A DNA stretch of 64,000 nt from Brevibacterium oceani (lineage in GTDB: Bacteria; Actinomycetota; Actinomycetes; Actinomycetales; Brevibacteriaceae). Shown piece after piece: positions 25,519 to 33,547 of this stretch; position 1 is the stretch's first letter, and the number at the start of each line of letters is the position of its first letter. The DNA is taken from positions 124,001 through 188,000 of the forward strand of contig NZ_JABKDE010000004.1 of the NCBI RefSeq assembly GCF_013623835.1, written 5' to 3'. Made by a program: the position numbers and the translations under genes. The notes beneath the pieces were generated by a model. It worked only from the letters and a program-made list of their open reading frames with translations. It had not been told where the DNA came from and made no database searches.

Positions 25519-26910
25519 TCATCCGCGTGAGCTCTCCGCGGTGTCGGGAGCCTCTGTGGGCATCGACGTCGAGGACCGCCCGAATCCGATGATCGGGCTC
25601 ACGGACTGCTCGGCCTCGTGGTCGGGTCCCAGCGGGATCCCGGTGCGATCGCGGAGCATGAGCGTGGCGATGAGCGCGAGCAGGGCGACGACCCCCAGAT
25701 ACACCGCCACCGAGGTGGTCGTGCCCGTCGCGGAGACGAGGGCCTTCGCGATCGTCGGGGCGAAGGCCCCGCCGAGGATCGACCCGATCGCATAGGAGAC
25801 CGAGACCCCGGAGAAGCGGACGCTGGAGGGGAAGAGTTCGGCGTACATCGCCGGCTGCTGACCGTAGGTGAAGCCCAGGCCGACGGTGAGGATGACGAGG
25901 CCGAGCAGCAGCATCCGGATGCTGCCGGTGCTGACGAGCGGGAACAGCGAGGCGATGCCGACCAGCAGCAGGATCCAGCCGAGGATGTAGGTGCTCCGCC
26001 GCCCGATCCGGTCAGAGACCGCACCGGCGATGATCGTGAACACCAGCCAGGACACCGCCGAGGCGGCCACCGCCCACAGCACCGGACCGCGCTCGAGGCC
26101 GATGGGCCCCGCCGGGTCCGTGGCGAAGTTCTGGATGTATCCGCCCGTGGTCATGTACCCGGCGGCATTGTTGCCCATGAACACCAGGGAGGCGAGGATG
26201 ACGAGCAGCCAGTGGCTCTTGAACAGGCGGCCCAGGGGATTCGACACCCGCTCCTTGCGTTCGGCGATCTCGTGGAAGACCGGGGACTCCTCGACGCCGC
26301 GGCGGATCCAGTACCCGACGACCACGAGGACGACGGAGAGGTAGAAGGGCACCCTCCAGCCCCATTCGAGGAAGGCGTCACCCGGGGCGATCGACGTCAT
26401 CAGCGCGAGCACTCCGGAGGAGAGCAGCAGGCCGATCGAGACGCCGATCTGCGGGAAGGAGCCGCGGAGGCCGCGGGACTTCTCGTCCGCGTGCTCGACG
26501 GCCAGCAGCACCGCCCCGCCCCATTCGCCGCCGGCGGAGACGCCCTGGACGATGCGCAGGGCGATGAGCAGGATCGGGGCCAGTGCGCCTGCAGATTCAT
26601 AGGTCGGCAGGAAGCCGATGAGGGCCGTGGCCGCACCCATCGCGATGAGGGTGATGATGAGGACAACCCGCCGACCGAGCCTGTCGCCGTAGTGACCGGC
26701 GAGGAAGGCTCCCAGAGGGCGGAAGAGGAAGCTGATGCCGACCGTCGCGAAGGCGACCATAGTCGACATGGTCGAACCGAGCGGGCCGAAGAAGAGCTGA
26801 TTGAAGATCAGTCCCGAGGCCGCCGCATAGAGGAAGTAGTCGTACCACTCGATGCTCGTGCCGACGATCGTCGCGAACGCCACCCTCGTCTGGGTGTGCT
26901 GTGCTGTCAT
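25519..26910 (-). CDS. MHS-family MFS transporter (metabolite:H+ symporter)
   Basis: A 463-residue major facilitator with 12 predicted helices. TSIEWYDYFLYAAASGLIF in helix 1 and FRPLGAFLAGHYGDRLGRR between helices 2 and 3 are typical of the MHS (ShiA/ProP/KgtP-like) family. Other MHS marks are SAGGEWGGAVLLAVEHA and EESPVFHEI. It sits between the FAD hydroxylase and the homoprotocatechuate genes, so the natural inference is proton-coupled uptake of a hydroxyphenylacetate or a related acid. ATG 26910 has GAGGACACCGGAG upstream. It is transcribed away from the FAH-RraA gene, with which it shares a control region. Confidence 0.87.
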   Translation of the reverse strand: MTAQHTQTRVAFATIVGTSIEWYDYFLYAAASGLIFNQLFFGPLGSTMSTMVAFATVGISFLFRPLGAFLAGHYGDRLGRRVVLIITLIAMGAATALIGFLPTYESAGALAPILLIALRIVQGVSAGGEWGGAVLLAVEHADEKSRGLRGSFPQIGVSIGLLLSSGVLALMTSIAPGDAFLEWGWRVPFYLSVVLVVVGYWIRRGVEESPVFHEIAERKERVSNPLGRLFKSHWLLVILASLVFMGNNAAGYMTTGGYIQNFATDPAGPIGLERGPVLWAVAASAVSWLVFTIIAGAVSDRIGRRSTYILGWILLLVGIASLFPLVSTGSIRMLLLGLVILTVGLGFTYGQQPAMYAELFPSSVRFSGVSVSYAIGSILGGAFAPTIAKALVSATGTTTSVAVYLGVVALLALIATLMLRDRTGIPLGPDHEAEQSVSPIIGFGRSSTSMPTEAPDTAESSRG

Positions 26911-26940
26911 GACTCCGGTGTCCTCACGTGCGAATGCTGC

Positions 26941-26981
26941 ATCCGGGACAGCTGTTTCAGCGGTGAAGCTGTGTCCCGGAT
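26941..26981. repeat. Perfect 10-bp inverted repeat in the transporter leader
   Basis: ATCCGGGACA (26941-26950) and TGTCCCGGAT (26972-26981) are exact inverted repeats around a 21-base loop. They lie between the transporter start and the shared operator, inside the probable 5' leader of the transporter mRNA. It could be a leader hairpin or a regulator site. Nothing else indicates which. Confidence 0.5.
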
Positions 26982-26998
26982 TACTTGTCTGCTGGAAC

Positions 26999-27017
26999 CG
27001 TATCATATACGATCTGT
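26999..27017. promoter_or_regulatory. Palindromic operator in the divergent homoprotocatechuate control region
   Basis: CGTAT-CAT-ATACG (26999-27011) is a perfect palindrome with a three-base centre, followed by ATCTGTG. It contains TCATATACGATCTG, identical to the site in front of the FAD hydroxylase. Palindromes built on TATACG are common for GntR/FCD regulators. The site is 33 bases upstream of ATG 27050 and faces the transporter gene on the other side. Confidence 0.6.
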
Positions 27018-27049
27018 GATGAAGCCAATCGAAAAGAGGTGTGAGATCG

Positions 27050-28519
27050 ATGTCGACTCCAGCCGGTGTTCCCGCCCGACCGGGCAAGATCATCGCCGTT
27101 CATGTGGCGTATGAGTCCCGGGCCGCGCAGCGCGGAAAGCGGCCCGCCCAGCCGTCCTACTTCCTCAAGGCCGCGAGCTCCGTGGCCGGATCAGGGGAGA
27201 CGATCGCCCGCCCGGCCGGCACCTCGCTGCTGGCCTTCGAAGGCGAGATCGCCGTCGTCATCGGCTCTGCCGCCCGCAGCGTCACCGAGACCGATGCCTG
27301 GTCCCATGTGGCCGGAGTGACCGCGGCCAACGACTTCGGCCTCTACGACATCAAGACCCCCGACAAGGGGTCGAACCTGCGCTCGAAGTCCCGTGACGGC
27401 TATACCCCGCTCGGTCCCGAACTCATCCCCGCCGCCGAGGCGGACCCTGAGTCCCTGCGCATCCGCACCTGGGTCAACGGCGAGATCGTCCAGGACGACG
27501 GAACGAGTGCCGCGCAGCTGATCTTCAACCTGCCGCGCATCGTCGCCGACCTCAGTCAGCACCTCACCCTCGAACCCGGAGACGTCATCCTCACCGGCAC
27601 CCCCGCCGGTTCCTCGGTCGTCGCCCCCGGGGACACTGTCGAGGTCGAGGTCACAGCTACCTCGGCGAACGGGGAAGTGCGCAGCTCCGGGCGACTGACC
27701 ACGACCGTGGTCGAAGGCCCCGGTGATTTCGACGAGTCACTCGGCAGCACGCCCGCCGTGGATGAGGCCCTGACCGTCGACGCCTGGGGATCGCGCGAGG
27801 CCGCCGGGCTGCCTGCCGAAGATGACGCCCTCAGCGCCGACCTCGTCGCCAAGCTCACCGACGCCCCGACCGCGGGCCTGTCGGCACAGCTGCGCTCTCG
27901 GGGACTGAACAACGTCGTCATCGAAGGGGTCGCCCCGCTGCAGCCGGGAACGAAGATCGTCGGCACCGCGAAGACACTGCGCTTCGTACCCAACCGCGAG
28001 GACCTGTTCAAGTCCCACGGCGGGGGATACAACGCGCAGAAGCAGGCCTTCGATTCGATCCGACCCGGCGAAGTCATCGTCATCGAGGCCAGGGGCGAAT
28101 CGGGCTCCGGCACACTCGGCGACATCCTCGCACTGCGCGCGAAGTCCCTCGGCGCCGCCGGAGTCATCACCGACGGAGGAGTCCGTGACTCCGCCGAGGT
28201 GGCCGGCATCCTGCCCGTGTTCGCGACCGCGAGGAACCCCGCCGTGCTCGGCCGCCGCCACGTGCCGTGGGAGTCCGACGTGGCCGTGGCCTGCGGAAAC
28301 GCCACAGTCCTGCCCGGCGACGTCATCGTCGCCGATGATGACGGAGCCATCGTCATCCCCCGTGACCTCGTCGAAGAAGTCCTCGACGCGGCACTGGCCA
28401 AGGAGACCGAGGACGGCTGGGTGGCCGAACAGGTCGCCGCCGGCAACCCGATCGAAGGACTCTTCCCGCCCAAGGGCGAATGGAAGACGAAGTTCGAAGA
28501 CTGGAAGGCCTCCCGGTGA
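27050..28519 (+). CDS. Fused fumarylacetoacetate hydrolase-family and RraA-family enzyme
   Basis: A 489-residue two-domain protein. Residues 1-225 are a FAH domain (FEGEIAVVIG, AANDFGLYDIK, LEPGDVILTGTPAGS), the fold of HpaG decarboxylase/isomerase and of acylpyruvate hydrolases. Residues 255-450 are RraA-like (GAAGVITDGGVRD, PGDVIVADDDGAIVIP), the fold of HMG/CHA aldolase and oxaloacetate decarboxylases. HpaG normally has two FAH domains that decarboxylate and isomerise 5-oxopent-3-ene-1,2,5-tricarboxylate; here the second is replaced by RraA. The simplest inference is that the pair does both steps. ATG 27050 is first in an operon with the GntR gene, whose GTG overlaps its stop. Confidence 0.8.
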   Translation: MSTPAGVPARPGKIIAVHVAYESRAAQRGKRPAQPSYFLKAASSVAGSGETIARPAGTSLLAFEGEIAVVIGSAARSVTETDAWSHVAGVTAANDFGLYDIKTPDKGSNLRSKSRDGYTPLGPELIPAAEADPESLRIRTWVNGEIVQDDGTSAAQLIFNLPRIVADLSQHLTLEPGDVILTGTPAGSSVVAPGDTVEVEVTATSANGEVRSSGRLTTTVVEGPGDFDESLGSTPAVDEALTVDAWGSREAAGLPAEDDALSADLVAKLTDAPTAGLSAQLRSRGLNNVVIEGVAPLQPGTKIVGTAKTLRFVPNREDLFKSHGGGYNAQKQAFDSIRPGEVIVIEARGESGSGTLGDILALRAKSLGAAGVITDGGVRDSAEVAGILPVFATARNPAVLGRRHVPWESDVAVACGNATVLPGDVIVADDDGAIVIPRDLVEEVLDAALAKETEDGWVAEQVAAGNPIEGLFPPKGEWKTKFEDWKASR

Positions 28520-29247
28520 AGACCGAATCAGCAGCCACTGCCGGGGCCGGTCCGCCGTCACTGAGCAAGGCCGAAACCGCCTACCGGTGGATCCGCGAAC
28601 GCGTCGCCGATCAGACCTACCAGCCCGGGCACAAGCTCGTGCTCGCGCAGATCGCCCTCGAACTCGACACCTCGGTCGTGCCGGTGCGGGAGGCCATCCG
28701 CCGGTTGGAAGCCGACGGTCTCGTGACCTTCGAGCGCAATGTCGGAGCCCGCGTGGCCATGGTCGACCAGGGGTCCTACACCCAGTCGATGGAAACGGTC
28801 GCGATCCTCGAAGCCGCGGCCGTCGCCCAAGCGCAGGGCCACCTCGGTGCCGGTGATCTCGATGCCGCGGAGCAGATCAACGATCGGATGCGCGCACTGC
28901 TCGACGATTTCGAACCGGCCGAATTCACCCGGCTCAACCACGAGTTCCACGAAACGCTCTACCGGCGCTGCCCGAACGAGCGGCTGTGCACCCTCGTCGA
29001 ACTCGAATGGGACCGACTCAACCACCTGCGGGATTCGACGTTCTCCTTCGTCCCCGAACGGGCACTGGAGTCGGTGGAGGAGCACTCTCGCATCGTCGCC
29101 CTCATCCGTGCCCGCGCCTCGGCGCAGGAGGTCGAACGGGCCGTGCGCGAGCACCGCTCGGCCACACTGCACAGCTTCCAGAACTCCCAGACGACCGCAG
29201 AATCAGCCACGGATCTGCACACTGACTCACGAAAGGACAGATCATGA
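28516..29247 (+). CDS. GntR/FCD regulator of the homoprotocatechuate operon
   Basis: A 243-residue GntR-family regulator. The winged helix covers about residues 15-85 (KAETAYRWIRERVADQTYQP, LDTSVVPVREAIRRLEADGL). The FCD effector domain follows, with the metal-binding-type residues in FTRLNHEFHETLYRRCPN and VEEHSRIVALIRARA. The GTG start overlaps the stop of the FAH-RraA gene and has GGAAGG seven bases upstream. Its own stop overlaps the ATG of hpaE. It is therefore co-expressed with the pathway it probably represses. The palindromes at 26999 and 25466 are its likely binding sites, and the effector is probably a pathway intermediate. Confidence 0.88.
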   Translation: MKTESAATAGAGPPSLSKAETAYRWIRERVADQTYQPGHKLVLAQIALELDTSVVPVREAIRRLEADGLVTFERNVGARVAMVDQGSYTQSMETVAILEAAAVAQAQGHLGAGDLDAAEQINDRMRALLDDFEPAEFTRLNHEFHETLYRRCPNERLCTLVELEWDRLNHLRDSTFSFVPERALESVEEHSRIVALIRARASAQEVERAVREHRSATLHSFQNSQTTAESATDLHTDSRKDRS

Positions 29248-30746
29248 CAGAGTCCATCACACCCCCGGCCGGACTGCCGGAGAAGATCCGCCACTACATC
29301 GGCGGGCAGTTCGTCGACTCGATCGACGGGGAGGAGTTCGACGTCCTCAACCCCGTGACGAACGAGCCCTACATCACCGCCGCCTCGGGGAAGAAAGCCG
29401 ATATCGAAGCGGCTGTGACCGCGGCGAAGACGGCCTTCGACGAGGGCCCCTGGCCGACGATGCTGCCGCGCGAGCGCGCCCGGATCCTCTACCGCATCGC
29501 CGACATCGTCGAATCCCGCAAGGACGAACTCGCCGCGATGGAATCCTTCGACTCGGGTCTGCCGATCACCCAGGCCAAGGGCCAGGCGTCCCGTGCCGCG
29601 GAGAACTTCCGCTTCTTCGCCGACCTCATCGTCGCCCAGGTCGACGATGCCTTCAAGGTTCCGGGCCGCCAGGCGAACTACGTCAACCGCAAGCCCATCG
29701 GTGTAGCCGGACTCATCACCCCATGGAACACCCCGTTCATGCTCGAGTCGTGGAAGCTGGGACCGGCGATCGCGACCGGCAACACCGTCGTGCTCAAACC
29801 CGCCGAGTTCACCCCGCTCTCGGCCTCCCTGTGGCCGGGCATCTTCGAAGAGGCGGGACTGCCGAAGGGCGTGTTCAACATGGTCAACGGCTTCGGTGAG
29901 GAGGGCTTCGCCGGCGACTCGCTCGTCAAGCACCCGGACGTTCCGCTCATCTCCTTCACCGGCGAATCGAGCACGGGACAGACGATCTTCGCCAACGCCG
30001 CACCCTGGCTCAAGGGCCTGTCGATGGAGCTCGGCGGCAAGTCCCCGGCCGTCGTCTTCGCCGACGCGGACCTCGAAGCCGCCGTCAACGCCACGATCTT
30101 CGGCGTCTTCTCCCTCAACGGGGAACGCTGCACCGCCGGTTCGCGCATCCTCGTCGAGGACTCGGTCTACGACGAGTTCGTCGAACGCTACGCCGCCCAG
30201 GCCAAGCGCGTGAAGGTCGGTCTGCCCTCGGATCCCGACACCGAGGTGGCCGCCCTCGTCCACCCCGAACACTTCGAGAAGGTCATGTCCTACGTCGAGA
30301 TCGGCAAGACCGAGGCCCGCCTCGTCGCCGGCGGCGGACGTCCCGAGGGATTCGAGACCGGTAACTTCGTCCAGCCCACCGTCTTCGCCGACGTCGCCCC
30401 TGAGGCCCGGATCTTCCAGGAGGAGATCTTCGGTCCCGTCGTCGCGATCACCCCGTTCTCCTCCGACGAGGAGGCCCTGGAGCTGGCGAACAACACGAAG
30501 TACGGTCTCGCCGCCTACATCTGGACCTCGGATCTCAAGCGGGCGCATAACTTCTCGCAGGCCGTCGAGTCGGGCATGGTGTGGCTGAACTCGAACAACG
30601 TCCGCGACCTGCGCACCCCCTTCGGCGGGGTCAAGGCCTCGGGCCTCGGCCACGAGGGCGGGTACCGGTCGATCGACTTCTACACGGAACAGCAGTCCGT
30701 GCACATCAACCTCGGCGAGGTCCACAACCCGGTCTTCGGGAAGTAA
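29244..30746 (+). CDS. hpaE: 5-carboxymethyl-2-hydroxymuconate semialdehyde dehydrogenase
   Basis: A 500-residue aldehyde dehydrogenase that oxidises the ring-cleavage product of homoprotocatechuate with NAD. TPWNTPFMLESWKLGPAIAT, SFTGESSTGQTI, MELGGKSPAVVF (catalytic Glu) and SLNGERCTAGSRI (nucleophile Cys296) are present, together with the HpaE-type end NVRDLRTPFGGVKASGLG. The ATG overlaps the GntR stop (ATGA), and GAAAGGA is the ribosome-binding site. The dioxygenase that makes its substrate follows 11 bases downstream, which secures the assignment. Confidence 0.92.
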   Translation: MTESITPPAGLPEKIRHYIGGQFVDSIDGEEFDVLNPVTNEPYITAASGKKADIEAAVTAAKTAFDEGPWPTMLPRERARILYRIADIVESRKDELAAMESFDSGLPITQAKGQASRAAENFRFFADLIVAQVDDAFKVPGRQANYVNRKPIGVAGLITPWNTPFMLESWKLGPAIATGNTVVLKPAEFTPLSASLWPGIFEEAGLPKGVFNMVNGFGEEGFAGDSLVKHPDVPLISFTGESSTGQTIFANAAPWLKGLSMELGGKSPAVVFADADLEAAVNATIFGVFSLNGERCTAGSRILVEDSVYDEFVERYAAQAKRVKVGLPSDPDTEVAALVHPEHFEKVMSYVEIGKTEARLVAGGGRPEGFETGNFVQPTVFADVAPEARIFQEEIFGPVVAITPFSSDEEALELANNTKYGLAAYIWTSDLKRAHNFSQAVESGMVWLNSNNVRDLRTPFGGVKASGLGHEGGYRSIDFYTEQQSVHINLGEVHNPVFGK

Positions 30747-30757
30747 GGGAGGCGGAG

Positions 30758-31894
30758 ATGACCAATCGCGAAGATATGACACTGACCTCGGCCGGCTACT
30801 TCGTCAGCCAGGAGGCGCCGATCGTCACGGACAATCCCATCGCCACACCTCAGGCGAGTCCGCCCGATATCCTCCGCTGCGCCTATATGGAACTCGTCGT
30901 CACCGACCTCGCCGCCTCGCGGGAGTTCTATGTCGACGTGCTCGGACTCTATGTCACCGAGGAGGACGAGAACACGCTCTACCTGCGTTCGACGGAGGAG
31001 TTCATCCACCACAATCTCGTCCTGCGCAAGGGCGAGGTCGCAGCTGTGGCCGCGTTCTCCTACCGGGTCCGCAGCCCGGAAGAGCTCGACAAGGCCGTGG
31101 CCTTCTACACCGAACTCGGCTGCGATGTCCGCCGCAACCCGGACGGCTTCGTCAAGGGTGTGGGCGACTCCGTGCGGGTGGTCGATCCGCTCGGCTTCCC
31201 GTACGAGTTCTTCTACCGGTCCGACCACGTCGAGCGCATGTCGTGGCGCTATGACCTGCACATCCCCGGCGAACTCGTCCGCCTCGACCACTTCAACCAG
31301 GTCACCCCGGATGTGCCGCGGGCGGTGAAGTACATGCAGGACCTCGGCTTCCGCGTCACGGAGGACATCCAGGACGAGGAAGGCACGGTCTACGCTGCGT
31401 GGATGCGCCGCAAACCCTCCGTCCATGACACGGCGATGACCGGCGGCGACGGACCGCGCATGCACCATGTGTGCTTCGCCACCCACGAGAAGCACAACAT
31501 CCTCGCCATCTGCGACAAGCTCGGTGCGCTGCGCCGATCCGATTCGATCGAGCGCGGTCCCGGCCGCCACGGCGTCTCGAACGCGTTCTACCTCTACCTG
31601 CGTGACCCCGACGGTCACCGCGTCGAGGTGTACACGCAGGACTACTACACCGGCGACCCGGACAATCCGGTCGTCACCTGGGACGTCCACGACAATCAGC
31701 GCCGCGACTGGTGGGGCAACCCCGTCGTGCCGTCCTGGTACACGGATGCCTCCCTCGTCCTCGATCTCGACGGCAACCCACAGCCGGTGCATGCACGCAC
31801 GGACGATTCGGAGATGGCAGTGACGATCGGTGCAGACGGCTTCTCCTACACCCGCGCGGATGAGAACGAGGGCAAGCTGGGCAACCAGCTCTGA
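30758..31894 (+). CDS. hpaD: 3,4-dihydroxyphenylacetate (homoprotocatechuate) 2,3-dioxygenase, extradiol type I
   Basis: A 378-residue vicinal-oxygen-chelate dioxygenase that opens the ring of homoprotocatechuate next to the hydroxyls. From memory it is very close to the crystallised Brevibacterium fuscum enzyme, with a 23-residue longer N-terminus. The metal ligands are His178, His237 and Glu290, and the acid-base/second-shell residues are His223, His271 and Tyr280. These match His155, His214, Glu267, His200, His248 and Tyr257. The C-terminal segment DVHDNQRRDWWGNPVVPSWY is also shared. The family uses Fe(II) or Mn(II); the metal cannot be told from sequence. ATG 30758 follows GGGAGGCGGAG. 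Confidence 0.95.
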   Translation: MTNREDMTLTSAGYFVSQEAPIVTDNPIATPQASPPDILRCAYMELVVTDLAASREFYVDVLGLYVTEEDENTLYLRSTEEFIHHNLVLRKGEVAAVAAFSYRVRSPEELDKAVAFYTELGCDVRRNPDGFVKGVGDSVRVVDPLGFPYEFFYRSDHVERMSWRYDLHIPGELVRLDHFNQVTPDVPRAVKYMQDLGFRVTEDIQDEEGTVYAAWMRRKPSVHDTAMTGGDGPRMHHVCFATHEKHNILAICDKLGALRRSDSIERGPGRHGVSNAFYLYLRDPDGHRVEVYTQDYYTGDPDNPVVTWDVHDNQRRDWWGNPVVPSWYTDASLVLDLDGNPQPVHARTDDSEMAVTIGADGFSYTRADENEGKLGNQL

Positions 31895-31928
31895 CCTTCG
31901 AAGGCACTGACCGCTGAAAGGACACCAC

Positions 31929-32714
31929 ATGCTTGATGAAGCGACGATCGCCAGGATCGCCGACGACCTCGCCGAGGCGGAGCGGACCCGCACGAAGATC
32001 CCGCGGCTGACCTCGCAGTTCCCGGATATGACCGTCGAGGACTCCTATGCGGTGCAGAACGAATGGCGCCGTCGCGGTGAGGCTGCCGGCCGTCGGCTGT
32101 TCGGCCACAAGATCGGCCTGACCTCGAAGCCGATGCAGCAGGCCACGGGCATCACCGAACCCGACTACGGGGCGATCTTCGCCGACCAGGTCTACGACAC
32201 CGGGTCCGTGATCGATCATGCGCAGTATTCGGGCGTGCGCATCGAGGTCGAACTCGCCTTCGTGCTGCGCGAGGAGCTGGCCGGACCTGATGTCAGCCTC
32301 TTCGACGTCCTCCGCGCCACCGAATACGTCGTCCCGGCACTCGAGGTGCTGTCCTCGCGCATCGAGATGGAGGGCCGCACGATCGTCGACACCATCTCCG
32401 ACAACGCGGCGCTGGGTGCGATGGTCCTCGGCGGTCGTCCGATCACCGTCGACGCCGTGGACCTGCGCCGGGTGAACGCGCTGCTCTACCGCAACGAGAC
32501 GATCGAGGACTCGGGAGTCGCGGCCGCCGTACTCGACCATCCGGCCCGCGGCATCGTGTGGTTGGCGAACAAACTCGCCGAACACGGTGATGTGCTCCGT
32601 GCCGGAGAGACCGTGCTCGCCGGGTCGTTCACCCGCCCCATGTGGGTCCATCCGGGTGACACCGTCCACGCCGACTACGGAGAGCTGGGAGCCATCACAT
32701 GCCGTTTCGCCTAG
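31929..32714 (+). CDS. hpaH: 2-oxohept-4-ene-1,7-dioate hydratase
   Basis: A 261-residue hydratase of the FAH-related HpaH/MhpD family that adds water to 2-oxohept-4-enedioate in homoprotocatechuate breakdown. Typical segments are [20 protein letters not shown] near residue 58, [15 protein letters not shown] with metal-binding Glu residues, and [11 protein letters not shown]. The C-terminal [14 protein letters not shown] is also typical. It starts 34 bases after hpaD behind GAAAGGA, and its last 16 bases overlap the aldolase gene, so translation is coupled to the next pathway step. Confidence 0.92.
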   Translation: MLDEATIARIADDLAEAERTRTKIPRLTSQFPDMTVEDSYAVQNEWRRRGEAAGRRLFGHKIGLTSKPMQQATGITEPDYGAIFADQVYDTGSVIDHAQYSGVRIEVELAFVLREELAGPDVSLFDVLRATEYVVPALEVLSSRIEMEGRTIVDTISDNAALGAMVLGGRPITVDAVDLRRVNALLYRNETIEDSGVAAAVLDHPARGIVWLANKLAEHGDVLRAGETVLAGSFTRPMWVHPGDTVHADYGELGAITCRFA

Positions 32715-33487
32715 AACTTCCGCAGACCTTCGCCGACCGGGTGGCCGGCCTCGGCGAGGGAGAGTACCTGGCCGGGATGTGGGTGTGCTCGGGTTCGCCC
32801 GTGGCCGCCGAGATCGCCGCGGCCTCCGGGATGCAGTGGGTGCTCATCGACGCCGAGCATTCCCCGATCGGTCTCGAGACGACGACGAGTCTGCTGCGCG
32901 CGATGAATGGCTATCCGGCCACTCCCGTGGTGCGGGTGCCGGTGAACGATCGGGTGCTCATCAAGCAGTTCCTCGACCTCGGTGCGCAGAATCTGCTCGT
33001 GCCGATGGTCGACACGAAGACCGACGCCGAGGCGGCCGTGGCCGCCGTCCGCTACCCGCCGAAAGGTGTGCGCGGAGTCGGATCGGCCCTGGCCAGGGCC
33101 TCCCGGTGGAATGCCGTGGACGGGTATCTCGGCCGAGCCGAGGAACTCGTTTCGCTGACCGTGCAGATCGAATCGGCGACCGCGGTCGCCAACGCCGCCG
33201 AGATAGCCGCGGTCGACGGCATCGACGGCGTCTTCGTCGGACCTTCGGACCTCGCCGCCTCGATGGGCCTGCTCGGCCAGCAGACGCATCCGGACGTCAC
33301 CGCAGCGGTGACTCGGACGTTCGAGGCGGTGCGCGCGGCCGGCAAACCGGTCGGCGTCAATGCCTTCGACCCCGAGCAGGCTCGTAAGTACTTGGAGGCC
33401 GGTGCCTCGTTCGTCCTCGTCGGAGCCGACGTCGGCCTGATGATGAACGGTGCCCGTGCCTGGGCGAAGGAATGGGTGCAGGACTGA
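32699..33487 (+). CDS. hpaI: 4-hydroxy-2-oxoheptanedioate aldolase
   Basis: A 262-residue class II aldolase of the HpcH/HpaI family that splits 4-hydroxy-2-oxoheptanedioate into pyruvate and succinate semialdehyde. WVLIDAEHSPI carries the catalytic His and an acidic residue. VPMVDTKTDAEAAV, RGVGSALARASRW, QIESATAV (metal-binding Glu) and DGVFVGPSDLAASMG (metal-binding Asp) follow in the family order. The start overlaps hpaH by 16 bases. It is the last gene of the operon, followed by a strong terminator. Confidence 0.93.
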   Translation: MPFRLELPQTFADRVAGLGEGEYLAGMWVCSGSPVAAEIAAASGMQWVLIDAEHSPIGLETTTSLLRAMNGYPATPVVRVPVNDRVLIKQFLDLGAQNLLVPMVDTKTDAEAAVAAVRYPPKGVRGVGSALARASRWNAVDGYLGRAEELVSLTVQIESATAVANAAEIAAVDGIDGVFVGPSDLAASMGLLGQQTHPDVTAAVTRTFEAVRAAGKPVGVNAFDPEQARKYLEAGASFVLVGADVGLMMNGARAWAKEWVQD

Positions 33488-33492
33488 CAACG

Positions 33493-33531
33493 CTTCACCC
33501 CCGGTCCGCCTGAGTGCGGTCGGGGGTGAAG
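33493..33531. terminator. Bidirectional intrinsic terminator after hpaI
   Basis: CTTCACCCCCG (33493-33503) pairs perfectly with CGGGGGTGAAG (33521-33531) around a 17-base loop. The site lies between the convergent hpaI and LPXTG-protein genes and can serve both. Only a weak T-rich tail (TGTGTTCATT) follows on the plus strand. Confidence 0.75.
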
Positions 33532-33547
33532 TGTGTTCATTCCGGAC

